NCBI GenBank assembly: GCA_030603805.1
Contig: JAUVXD010000007.1
Coordinates: forward strand, 1 to 64,000
Direction of reading: 5' to 3'
Length of the DNA: 64,000 nucleotides
Source of the DNA: Acholeplasmataceae bacterium
GTDB taxonomy: Bacteria; Bacillota_I; Bacilli_A; Acholeplasmatales; Acholeplasmataceae
Below, one piece after another: positions 17,974-25,190 of this stretch. The notes beneath the pieces were generated by a model. It saw only the letters and a program-made list of their open reading frames with translations. It had not been told where the DNA came from and did not search any database. Position 1 is the stretch's first letter; each line of letters starts with the position of its first letter. The position numbers and the translations under genes were made by a program.

Positions 17974-19197
17974 CTAAATAACCATGTTTCTACCATTTTG
18001 TTTGGCGAGTAATAAGCTTTGATCTGCTTTTTCAATCATATCTTTTGGAGTACACTCTAAATGATCTAATTCATCTATTGAAATGATACCCGCACTAAAC
18101 TTAATTTTGATACCGTTTCTAGTATCAAGTAGTGTTTTTTGGACAGTTAAAGATATTGAACTCATTTTTTTAAGTGCCTCACTATGGCTCATATCATAGA
18201 GGATCACAATAAATTCTTCTCCACCATAGCGTCCGACTAAATGCTTTTGACCCACTTCTTTTTCAAGTAACTTTGAAAACACTTGTAATATTTGATCTCC
18301 AACAACGTGTCCATATCGATCATTAATCGATTTAAAAAAATCAATATCAAGTAACACGACACTGAAGGTTTCTTTTTTCTGAAGATATCGTTTGATATCA
18401 CTTTCAAGCCTTTCATTAATGTATCTACGGTTATATAAATTGGTGAGTGGATCTCTAATGGATAACTCTCTAACTTCCTCTTCAAGTCTTTTTCTTTCAG
18501 TAATGTCATAAGAAATACCTAAAATATGATGAATAGAGCCATCTTCATTTCTAAGAGGCGCTTTAAGTTCAAGATAAACTTGTTTGGAGCCATCATCATG
18601 GTTAACGACAATTTCCTCAGAGGATTGTTGTCCTTTTAAGACCTGTTGATCAATCATTCTTAATTTTTCAACAACAGTGACAGGAAAATAATCATAATCT
18701 TTTGTTCCTTTGACTTCTTCAGCTGTTGTGTTAAAAAGCTTGAGTGTGAGTTCATTGGCGTATTGATATCTGCCTTGATCATCTTTGATATAGACGTATG
18801 AATCTAACATGTCCAATGTTTTTTTTAGTTGACTAAGTTCTCTATGCTGATTTTTGTAGAAGGTTAAATCCTTAACAAAGACAAAAAGTAAATCAAGAGG
18901 TTGATAAAAAGAAAACATGAGGTATGAGTCGATGAGCTCAAGATTTTTCTTTTCAAGTTGTATTTCAATATATCCCCGTTCTTTACTCACGATTTGTTTT
19001 AATATTCTAGGAACATTTTCATCATTAGCTCGAGGCATAATTTTTTTTATGGATTGATCCATGAGTTCACTTTTCGAATAACCAAGAAGTTTTTCAAAAT
19101 CACCATTTAAATCAACCATGATACCATCAGTGTTCAACACAAAAACACCATCTAAGGCGATGTGAAACGCAAAATCAAATATCAATGAATGATCCAT
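17974..19197 (-). CDS. PAS-PAS-GGDEF diguanylate cyclase
   Basis: A 407-residue soluble protein. Two PAS sensor domains (about 1-115 and 125-235, the second ending in ISYDITERKRLEEEV) precede a GGDEF domain (about 245-405). SIRDPLTNLYNRRYI opens the catalytic domain and RYGGEEF (GGEEF at 325-329) is an intact active site for making cyclic di-GMP from two GTP. The RxxD product-inhibition site is missing: GQKH stands where RxxD would be. No transmembrane helix or signal peptide is seen, so it senses a cytoplasmic cue. It is divergent from the GH16 lipoprotein gene. Confidence 0.9.
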   Translation of the reverse strand: MDHSLIFDFAFHIALDGVFVLNTDGIMVDLNGDFEKLLGYSKSELMDQSIKKIMPRANDENVPRILKQIVSKERGYIEIQLEKKNLELIDSYLMFSFYQPLDLLFVFVKDLTFYKNQHRELSQLKKTLDMLDSYVYIKDDQGRYQYANELTLKLFNTTAEEVKGTKDYDYFPVTVVEKLRMIDQQVLKGQQSSEEIVVNHDDGSKQVYLELKAPLRNEDGSIHHILGISYDITERKRLEEEVRELSIRDPLTNLYNRRYINERLESDIKRYLQKKETFSVVLLDIDFFKSINDRYGHVVGDQILQVFSKLLEKEVGQKHLVGRYGGEEFIVILYDMSHSEALKKMSSISLTVQKTLLDTRNGIKIKFSAGIISIDELDHLECTPKDMIEKADQSLLLAKQNGRNMVI

Positions 19198-19258
19198 TTA
19201 ACCACTTCCTATGTTCTATGATGATAATTATAGCATAATCAAAGACGCTATGATATCG

Positions 19259-19339
19259 ACCCGTCTAAAAAGTAATGAAATTGTAAGAATAATCATTTAA
19301 AAGAGGTATAAGGGATATCTTATGATAAAATAGACGGGT
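19259..19339. repeat. Distant inverted repeat between divergent genes
   Basis: ACCCGTCTA (19259-19267) and TAGACGGGT (19331-19339) are perfect 9-bp inverted copies 63 bp apart, in the space between the PAS-GGDEF gene and the GH16 gene. Each copy lies close to one of the divergent promoters, so they could be two sites for one regulator. Chance is not excluded. Confidence 0.3.
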
Positions 19340-19373
19340 ACAAAAAAGATAACACAGTTTTTTAGGAGGCATT

Positions 19374-20525
19374 ATGAAAAAAACATTCAGATGGATCATC
19401 AGTTTATTTCTGATTTTAATACTTGCAGCATGTGAGTTAGAACAAAAAGATTTACCAACAATTGTTGGTGCAACCAATCAAGAGGTTGCACTTGGAGCAA
19501 CGTTTGACCCAATGGTGGGTGTCACAGCATTTGATATTGATGATCAAGATTTAACCGATGAGATTACTGTATCTGGCATTGAAAATCTTCTTTTAGATAG
19601 TCAAGGAAGAACATCTAATACAGGGACTTTCACACTCATCTATTCAGTAACCGATAGTCAAAATAGAACAAGAACCGTCAATCGTATCATTACTGTTTTA
19701 GTGATTGAACCAGAAGATCCCAATTTGATTGGATGTCCAATCATTACACAAGGTGATTACGTTCTTACGTGGTGTGATGAATTTACAGGCACAGGGACGA
19801 ACCTTAATGCATTTGGCGTGGATTTAAATAAATGGGCATTTCAAACAGGTACTGGATCCCAATATGGACTTACACGTTGGGGTAATAATGAGCAGCAGTT
19901 TTATACACAAAACAATGCAAGAGTTGAAGATGGTAGATTAATCATTGAAGCAAGAAGAGAAAATATGGGGGGTATGGCTTATACATCAGCACGTTTATGG
20001 ACTCAACCGACATTTGCTCAAAAGTATGGTAGGTTTGAAGCTAGAATTAGATTACCATTAGGCGATGGGTTGTGGCCAGCATTCTGGATGTTACCGGTAA
20101 ATAGTCCTTATGGCACATGGGCAAGATCTGGAGAAATTGATATTATGGAAGCTAGAGGAAGAATTCCTAATGTAGCGACCGGAGCTATTCATTTTGGTGA
20201 TGTGTGGCCTAATAACACCTACACATCTGGCAATTATAATTTCCCAAGTGGCATGAATATTAATCAGTTTCATGAGTATGCCATCGAATGGGAAGAAGGT
20301 ATCATTCGTTGGTTTGTCAATGGAATGCTTTATATGACACTCACCAATTGGAATAGCCAAGGACATCCATTTCCAGCACCTTTTGACACAGAGTTTTATT
20401 TACTCCTTAATTTAGCTGTTGGTGGAACATTTGATGGTAATAGACTACCCGATGATTCTATCTTTAGTGAACCTGTCATTATGGAAGTTGACTATGTCAG
20501 GGTCTATTCAAAACGCACAAATTAA
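19374..20525 (+). CDS. GH16 beta-glucanase lipoprotein
   Basis: A 383-residue exported hydrolase. Type II signal peptide with lipobox LAAC (Cys20), then an Ig-like beta-sandwich (about 28-110, DUF5011-like, ending TYSVTDSQNR-type), then a GH16 domain (about 125-380). The catalytic motif is GEIDIMEARG with Glu254, Asp256 and Glu259 in the ExDxxE arrangement of laminarinases. It would cut beta-1,3- or mixed beta-glucans on the outer face of the membrane. A promoter-like TAAAAT and an AGGAGG ribosome site precede it. Together with the GH17 protein at 2581-3489 it suggests glucan use. Confidence 0.9.
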   Translation: MKKTFRWIISLFLILILAACELEQKDLPTIVGATNQEVALGATFDPMVGVTAFDIDDQDLTDEITVSGIENLLLDSQGRTSNTGTFTLIYSVTDSQNRTRTVNRIITVLVIEPEDPNLIGCPIITQGDYVLTWCDEFTGTGTNLNAFGVDLNKWAFQTGTGSQYGLTRWGNNEQQFYTQNNARVEDGRLIIEARRENMGGMAYTSARLWTQPTFAQKYGRFEARIRLPLGDGLWPAFWMLPVNSPYGTWARSGEIDIMEARGRIPNVATGAIHFGDVWPNNTYTSGNYNFPSGMNINQFHEYAIEWEEGIIRWFVNGMLYMTLTNWNSQGHPFPAPFDTEFYLLLNLAVGGTFDGNRLPDDSIFSEPVIMEVDYVRVYSKRTN

Positions 20526-20530
20526 GATAT

Positions 20531-20561
20531 AAGGTGATCACTTAAGTGGGGTCACCTTTTT
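20531..20561 (+). terminator. Intrinsic terminator of the GH16 gene
   Basis: AAGGTGA (20531-20537) pairs with TCACCTT (20552-20558), followed by T residues. Confidence 0.75.
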
Positions 20562-20610
20562 CATCTCTATGATATAATGAGGACAACTTAAACACATGGA
20601 GATATCGCTT

Positions 20611-21210
20611 ATGAATCATCTTTTAACATATGAAACTCAATACTTGATAGGACATAAAGTCGAATTTGATCCAGAAGCACATCAATATGTTGTTGATGGA
20701 AAACCTGTTTTAAGTGTTTCCCAAATATGTAAGCTTGAAAATCCCGACATGTATAAAGGCGTTGATCAAGGCACACTTAAAAGAGCTGCAGATAGGGGAT
20801 TAGGACTTCACGAGGAAATTGAAAATTATGAAAAAGAAGGTATTTTAAGTCATAGTTTAGAATTCAAAAACTATTTAAAAATCAAGTCACGTCTAGGATT
20901 TAATAAAGAGATGACGGAATCCATGATTATCATCAAAGTTGATAATCAAGTGGTTTGTGCAGGTAGATTTGATTTACTGGCTACGATTCAAAATGAACAT
21001 CTTTTAATTGATTTTAAAAGAACTCGTGAAATCCACAGGAAATATGTTAAACTTCAACTCAATCTCTATCGCTTAGGACTCAAACAGTGCTTCCAAAAAG
21101 AGATCAATCGTCTTATGATGATAAGACTTAGAGGCAATGAAGCAAACATCATCGAGATTGATGTAAATGAAGAAGAAACACTTCAACTATTAAGAAAATA
21201 TTTAGATTAG
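20611..21210 (+). CDS. PD-(D/E)XK superfamily nuclease
   Basis: A 199-residue single-domain protein with the full RecB/phage-exonuclease motif order: GLGLHEEIE (His), AGRFDLLA (Asp), LLIDFKRT (DxK) and KLQLNLYRLG (QxxxY). It probably cuts DNA with a metal ion. An in-frame ATG at 20596 is disfavoured because GGAGA at 20598-20602 lies 8 nt before ATG 20611. It forms a unit with the Smr-like gene 10 nt downstream, hinting at DNA processing or repair. Phage-type recombination exonucleases have this build, but no phage genes surround it. Confidence 0.75.
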   Translation: MNHLLTYETQYLIGHKVEFDPEAHQYVVDGKPVLSVSQICKLENPDMYKGVDQGTLKRAADRGLGLHEEIENYEKEGILSHSLEFKNYLKIKSRLGFNKEMTESMIIIKVDNQVVCAGRFDLLATIQNEHLLIDFKRTREIHRKYVKLQLNLYRLGLKQCFQKEINRLMMIRLRGNEANIIEIDVNEEETLQLLRKYLD

Positions 21211-21220
21211 AGGAAACTTC

Positions 21221-21553
21221 ATGTATACCATCGATATTAAATCTGAAATGTTACCTAAACTAGATGCAGGTAAAAAACTTGCAGACGCTTTAAGAAAAGC
21301 AAAAACTCAACATAAAGTCATTAAAATTCTTCATGGTTATGGTTCAACAGGAGAAGGTGGCTCTATTAAATCTTTAACGCATCAATCACTTCGAAACAAA
21401 GTTAAAAAACAAGAAATTCAAGCATTCATTCCTGGAGAAGCCATCGTAAGACCTTTGGGTTTTGATGAAATTATTTCTACATATAAACATCTCATCTCAA
21501 ACGACATCGATTTTAAAAAGGATAATTACGGAATTACCTATGTCATCTTATAA
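21221..21553 (+). CDS. Smr-domain-like protein
   Basis: A 110-residue protein. DIKSEMLPKLDAGKKLADAL, then IKILHGYGSTGEGGSIK, match the DxH-less Smr (MutS2 C-terminal) layout, with the HGxGxG glycine loop and a following helix; the family then ends in a hydrophobic strand (ITYVIL). Smr domains nick or bind branched DNA or RNA. Ten nt after the nuclease gene, with AGAGGAAA as ribosome site. The assignment rests on the glycine motif and size. Confidence 0.6.
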   Translation: MYTIDIKSEMLPKLDAGKKLADALRKAKTQHKVIKILHGYGSTGEGGSIKSLTHQSLRNKVKKQEIQAFIPGEAIVRPLGFDEIISTYKHLISNDIDFKKDNYGITYVIL

Positions 21554-21565
21554 TCATCTGATTTT

Positions 21566-21609
21566 AGGACATATACGCCCTTTTCAAGTCATCTAAACAA
21601 AACTATAAT
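21566..21609 (+). promoter_or_regulatory. Promoter with shared 16-bp upstream element (copy 1)
   Basis: AGGACATATACGCCCT (21566-21581) overlaps a poor -35 (TTTTCA, 21581-21586), followed by a 17-nt spacer and TATAAT (21604-21609). Two further copies at 22860-22903 and 25161-25118 keep the element and its exact 22-nt distance to TATAAT. Placement against a weak -35 is typical of an activator site. Confidence 0.65.
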
Positions 21610-21634
21610 AAAGTCATCTAGGATGGTGATGTTG

Positions 21635-21880
21635 ATGAAAAAGCTCTATGTCTTAACCGAAGTAGACAATAGTCAGTTAGACTCAAGTCGAATACTTTGT
21701 ACCAGTATGAATGGATCAACCATTAAAGCAGAACTCGAAGAGCGTCTCTTAACTTATCAAGGATTTGGGTATCAACTTAAGAGTTTCGAATCGGATGAAC
21801 CCTCACTCACGTTGATGATTCACGTAGAGCAGGCAGATGGCATGGCACACACAATAGATACCATTCATCTTTATAAATAA
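21635..21880 (+). CDS. Small protein of unknown function
   Basis: An 81-residue protein if begun at ATG 21635 (MKKLYVLTEVDNSQ), 4 nt after GGTGAT; earlier in-frame ATGs at 21623 and 21629 would add four or two residues. It is soluble, with a mixed alpha-beta look and a single cysteine, and no motif I know. It has its own promoter with the shared element and its own terminator. Its neighbour on the other strand is the HTH/helical-repeat regulator, so it is likely a regulon member. Confidence 0.65.
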   Translation: MKKLYVLTEVDNSQLDSSRILCTSMNGSTIKAELEERLLTYQGFGYQLKSFESDEPSLTLMIHVEQADGMAHTIDTIHLYK

Positions 21881-21886
21881 AAAAAG

Positions 21887-21912
21887 TAAGGGTATCTGCG
21901 GATACCCTTAAG
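21887..21912. terminator. Bidirectional terminator
   Basis: TAAGGGTATC (21887-21896) pairs with GATACCCTTA (21901-21910) over a TGCG loop. It ends both the small-protein gene and the convergent regulator gene. Confidence 0.85.
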
Positions 21913-22834
21913 TATTTTTTGAAATATAGTCAAGCATATAACTTTTCAAGTTGATTTTATAATCTGCTTCAATTAAATCTGTGAACTTTTTTAACTTGGC
22001 CGGATTATTTTCAGCCATAATTACAGAATAACATCTAAATATAGCCTCATCACGTGCTGGAATATTGCCTAAAGCATCATAAGCAAGCGATATATAATAG
22101 TAGCAATAATCAAACATGTAATAAAGTCTAATTTTTTTGAGTTGTTTGATAGCATGCTCGCAAAGATCTATAACTTTTTGAAACTCACCGTTGATTCCAT
22201 AATATCTTGCAACCATTTGGACACATAAAAACTTGTGAGATTGGATATAACCTCCGATGATAATTTTAGGATTCATTAAAATAGACTTTATCTTATCGGC
22301 AAGCATTTCTCGATCCTTAAAGCCTACATGATTGAGCAATGATCCCATAATGACGAGTTCTATACCTGATATTTTGTAGTAGTTTAAAATTTCCGGATAA
22401 TTAACGAGTTCAATATTCTTTTGAATAAACTCAAACTCAGTGATTTTTTTAGTTTGATAATCGAGAAAGGCGCATGTATGTTCATAGAAAATTCGATTGA
22501 CTCTTTCTTCAAGTAGATTTAGATTAATCGATTTTCTCATCCGATTTGCATTTTCGTAATCGTAATTGGCGGCATAGTTATAAAAATCAATGACTAACTG
22601 GGTTTCATCGACTTTGGATGCTTCATAATCCATAATGATATGTTCTGGTTTTAATCCAAGTCTTTCTGAAAACTGTCTGACGACTGTTTGAGAGATTTTG
22701 CACTCACCAGAGAGATATCTTCGATATTGACGCATCGATACTATGTCAAAAACAAACTCCTCTTGTGTGAGTCCTCGCGATAACCTAACATTGTCAAAAA
22801 ACAAAGATAAACCTCTTGAATATGTTTTTTCCAT
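21908..22834 (-). CDS. HTH regulator with C-terminal helical repeats, RRNPP/Rgg-like
   Basis: A 308-residue protein: an N-terminal helix-turn-helix of the XRE type (about 10-65, LFFDNVRLSRGLTQEEFVFD and LSGECKISQTVVRQFSERLG), then about 230 residues of helical repeat of TPR appearance (for example YYISLAYDALGNIPARDEA). This architecture is shared with the peptide-responsive Rgg/PlcR/ComR group and with several orphan regulators. No signal-peptide-like pheromone gene is obvious. Divergent from a 49-residue ORF and flanked by three promoters with the same element, which it most likely controls. Peptide sensing is inferred from architecture only. Confidence 0.75.
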   Translation of the reverse strand: MEKTYSRGLSLFFDNVRLSRGLTQEEFVFDIVSMRQYRRYLSGECKISQTVVRQFSERLGLKPEHIIMDYEASKVDETQLVIDFYNYAANYDYENANRMRKSINLNLLEERVNRIFYEHTCAFLDYQTKKITEFEFIQKNIELVNYPEILNYYKISGIELVIMGSLLNHVGFKDREMLADKIKSILMNPKIIIGGYIQSHKFLCVQMVARYYGINGEFQKVIDLCEHAIKQLKKIRLYYMFDYCYYYISLAYDALGNIPARDEAIFRCYSVIMAENNPAKLKKFTDLIEADYKINLKSYMLDYISKNT

Positions 22835-22859
22835 AAAAAAATACCTCTTTTTTAAAAAT

Positions 22860-22903
22860 AGGACAGATTTGCTCTATGTAAAATCAAATCCTCGCGATAT
22901 AAT
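22860..22903 (+). promoter_or_regulatory. Promoter with shared 16-bp upstream element (copy 2)
   Basis: AGGACAGATTTGCTCT (22860-22875) touches a non-consensus -35 (TATGTA, 22875-22880); after 17 nt comes TATAAT (22898-22903). The element matches copies 1 and 3 at 12 of 16 positions and keeps the 22-nt distance to TATAAT. It reads toward the 49-residue ORF and lies 26 nt from the regulator's start codon. Confidence 0.6.
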
Positions 22904-22951
22904 CTAGACAAACGGAAGGTTTAGATCTGTATGTCTGGGGGGAGAACAGTG

Positions 22952-23101
22952 ATGAAACCGTTATTGACCAAATGGTTGGATACGACTAATCTTAATCTCG
23001 AGTATGACCCAAAGGATTTAGAAGAACCATCAAAATTTTTGGGGACACATTTTCCAGAAGTCATGCTTGGATTTGAAGAAGATATCGTTTTTCAAAGTTA
23101 G
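22952..23101 (+). CDS. Small ORF, 49 residues, divergent from the regulator
   Basis: A short gene starting MKPLLTKWLDTTN and ending IVFQS, with an excellent GGGGGGAG ribosome site 7 nt before the ATG and a TATAAT promoter at 22898-22903. An in-frame ATG at 22931 behind GGAAGG would add seven residues. The product is acidic and soluble, with no signal peptide or membrane helix, and I recognise no family. It faces the HTH/helical-repeat regulator gene across a promoter carrying the shared element, so it may be the output or partner of that regulator. It is followed by a terminator. Confidence 0.6.
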   Translation: MKPLLTKWLDTTNLNLEYDPKDLEEPSKFLGTHFPEVMLGFEEDIVFQS

Positions 23102-23135
23102 CTCTTATCCGTTTCGCTAACTCACATTTGGGACC

Positions 23136-23180
23136 TCGCATGCACATGACCTGGGGGGGTTCGCTGCATGCGATTTTTTT
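23136..23180 (+). terminator. Terminator after the 49-residue ORF
   Basis: TCGCATGCA (23136-23144) and TGCATGCGA (23165-23173) form a perfect 9-bp stem followed by seven Ts. The 20-nt loop contains a run of seven Gs, rare in this AT-rich DNA, which echoes the six Gs in the ribosome site of the ORF. Confidence 0.8.
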
Positions 23181-23251
23181 ATACTTACAAACATTTTATC
23201 ACAAAAACATAGACTTCAAACGTTAACACTTTTTATAATTGTAATACAGTC

Positions 23252-23287
23252 ATCCAAAGTCTCATCAGTCCTTTGGATATTTTTTAT
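23252..23287 (+). terminator. Second terminator-like hairpin
   Basis: ATCCAAAG (23252-23259) pairs with CTTTGGAT (23271-23278), then ATTTTTTAT. It may back up the previous terminator or end a short transcript from the TATAAT-like sequence near 23234. Between 23101 and 23351 I see no gene. Confidence 0.6.
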
Positions 23288-23351
23288 ACGTGTTTAATGA
23301 TGTTTTTTAACAAATAAGATATAATATACATAACATTGTTGAGGTGTCGAT

Positions 23352-25013
23352 ATGAGCAAAGTGTGGCAATATAAACCCTACATCATCTTAATCCTATTTT
23401 CCATACTTTTAGTGCTGATGACACTATATTTTCATAGTGATTCTTTAAAAATAGAAGTTGAATCACCCCAAACATTGAATCAAGGATGGACTTATCAAGG
23501 TGAAACGCTTCCTAATCTACCTTATGAGTTAAATTTAAACCAAATAGAACCTTATGAAATTATAATTACACTCCCTCAATCTTTTTCAACGAGACAAGTC
23601 ATGATGATCCGAACCTCCTTATCTGATGTCATTGTTCGATTAGATGGAGTCATCATTTATGAAAAATCATTTGGAGAAGGTGGACTCCCGCCATATGCTA
23701 GTATGTGGCATTTTGTTGAATTACCTGGACACTCCAATGATAAAGAGCTATCCTTGACGTTTTATTCACCCTATCAAAACATGGCGGGCACACTTAATAG
23801 TATCTTATATGGTTCTCATGCATCTTTACTACAATATCAATTCCAAACTTATGGTGTTAGATTATTTATCGGTATTTTTGTATTCATTGTAGGGATATTA
23901 CTTATGGTTGTCAGTTTGTTTTCTGATAAAACATCACAAAAAGGCTTCTCATATGTAGGTCTCTTTGCAGTTTTATTAGCACTTTGGATGATTGCAGAAT
24001 CAAGAATGATACAGTGGATTACTGGAAGTCAACTCATCATAGGGTCACTGGCCTATTTGGTATTACCGCTTTTTCCAATACCACTTGCGATTTATCTAAA
24101 GAAACACGTGATGAAATTATACAAAAAGCCTTTTGATTATTTGATGATATTATATACACTTCAGTTTTTCATCGTGCTAGGATTTCAGATATTTGGTATT
24201 TATGATTTTTTTGAAACTTTAAGTATATCTATCCTTTTAATAACAATAGGTATCATAATCGCAGTTACCCTCTTGACTCTTGAAATTAAGCAAGTCAGTA
24301 ATCAAGAAGCGATAACATTTATTAAAATGTTTATCTTTTTGATTGTCTTTGGATTACTGGAGTTTATTAATGTTTTACTAAACAATTATGCGTATACATC
24401 TACATTTCTATTGATAGGCATTGCCATATTAGTATTACTCATTTTAATTAATTATGGTAGATTTTTGATTCAAAGATATAAGATGAGCTTTGAAAAAGAA
24501 GTCTATGAGAAACTAGCCTATGATGATAGATTAACAGGTGCTAAAAATAGACTAGCTTATGAACAAGATTTTGAAAAACTCTTCGATGATAAAAAAGTAG
24601 CAGATCAATTACAACTCATCTATCTTGACTTTGATGATTTAAAAACAGTCAATGATAATTACGGACACCTTGAAGGTGATGAGGTCTTAAAACGAGGATA
24701 TGAAGTTATTAAAGAAACCTTTGGATTATATGGAGAATGCTATCGCATTGGAGGCGATGAGTTTGCATGCTTACTCATTGATGATCATCAAAACATCATA
24801 GAGAGCCAAGTTCCAATCTTTGAAGAAAAGATGACTCGATTAAGTCAGAAAATGGGTTATAACTTTAGAGTATCCTTAGGGTATACATCACATAAAGCTT
24901 CAGATTTAAAACCAAGTGATATGGTTAAAAGAGCAGATGATCACATGTACTTAAACAAGTGCTCATTTAAAGGTAACTGCAAACGTATTATCCATGAACA
25001 TGATGCGTCATAA
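23352..25013 (+). CDS. Membrane diguanylate cyclase with extracytoplasmic sensor (7TM-DISM-like)
   Basis: A 553-residue protein: one N-terminal membrane helix (about 10-27), an extracytoplasmic beta-rich domain (about 30-165), seven or eight membrane helices (about 170-375) and a GGDEF domain (about 388-550). The opening motif is DDRLTGAKNRLAY, and RIGGDEF (467-471) is intact, so cyclic di-GMP synthesis is expected. The RxxD inhibitory site is absent (GLYG in that place). The layout resembles 7TMR-DISM receptors that bind carbohydrates outside the cell. GAGGTG lies before the ATG. Confidence 0.85.
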   Translation: MSKVWQYKPYIILILFSILLVLMTLYFHSDSLKIEVESPQTLNQGWTYQGETLPNLPYELNLNQIEPYEIIITLPQSFSTRQVMMIRTSLSDVIVRLDGVIIYEKSFGEGGLPPYASMWHFVELPGHSNDKELSLTFYSPYQNMAGTLNSILYGSHASLLQYQFQTYGVRLFIGIFVFIVGILLMVVSLFSDKTSQKGFSYVGLFAVLLALWMIAESRMIQWITGSQLIIGSLAYLVLPLFPIPLAIYLKKHVMKLYKKPFDYLMILYTLQFFIVLGFQIFGIYDFFETLSISILLITIGIIIAVTLLTLEIKQVSNQEAITFIKMFIFLIVFGLLEFINVLLNNYAYTSTFLLIGIAILVLLILINYGRFLIQRYKMSFEKEVYEKLAYDDRLTGAKNRLAYEQDFEKLFDDKKVADQLQLIYLDFDDLKTVNDNYGHLEGDEVLKRGYEVIKETFGLYGECYRIGGDEFACLLIDDHQNIIESQVPIFEEKMTRLSQKMGYNFRVSLGYTSHKASDLKPSDMVKRADDHMYLNKCSFKGNCKRIIHEHDAS

Positions 25014-25015
25014 GA

Positions 25016-25111
25016 CAAAACGGTCTACCCCAACAGGGATAGACCGTTTTATCAAAAAGTTTAATTGGAGAGGGCATCAGGAATGAGGTGTTGCCTAGTC
25101 ACCTAATTCTT
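25016..25111 (-). ncRNA. Candidate small regulatory RNA, about 95 nt
   Basis: A promoter with the shared element (25161-25118) fires leftward into a stretch with no plausible ORF that ends in a strong hairpin with a U-run. The predicted RNA has a 5' hairpin (AGGTG/CACCT), then pyrimidine-rich single-stranded segments containing CACCUCAUUCC and GCCCUCUCC, then the terminator. C/U-rich loops complementary to ribosome-binding sites are a common feature of base-pairing sRNAs in low-GC Gram-positive bacteria. The transcription start is estimated from the TATAAT box. Confidence 0.5.
25017..25050. terminator. Bidirectional terminator
   Basis: AAAACGGTCTACCC (25017-25030) and GGGATAGACCGTTTT (25036-25050) pair over a CAACA loop. 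It ends the GGDEF gene on the plus strand and the candidate small RNA on the minus strand. Confidence 0.85.
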
Positions 25112-25117
25112 ACTTCT

Positions 25118-25161
25118 ATTATAGAATACTTAGGAAGTTGTGAACAGGGCATATATGTCCT
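25118..25161 (-). promoter_or_regulatory. Promoter with shared 16-bp upstream element (copy 3)
   Basis: On the minus strand AGGACATATATGCCCT (25161-25146) overlaps TGTTCA (25146-25141); after 17 nt comes TATAAT (25123-25118). The element differs from copy 1 at one position of 16. It reads into the candidate small RNA. Confidence 0.65.
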
Positions 25162-25190
25162 AAAAAGTAAAAAAATAAAGAAAAGCGGAG

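Noticed and set aside
23140-23226. 28-codon ORF after the 49-residue ORF
   Set aside because: It runs through the terminator stem and U-run and lacks a ribosome site.
24927-25080. 29-codon ORF on the minus strand within the candidate small RNA
   Set aside because: No ribosome site, and it continues past the terminator hairpin.
21566-25161. Shared 16-bp element taken as ends of a decayed insertion sequence
   Set aside because: The constant 22-nt distance to TATAAT in all three copies is a promoter property; there is no transposase remnant or target duplication.
25135-25161. Rex redox site at the small-RNA promoter (TTGTGAA)
   Set aside because: Only one half-site is present; the partner TTCACAA at the right distance is missing, and the other two promoters lack it.
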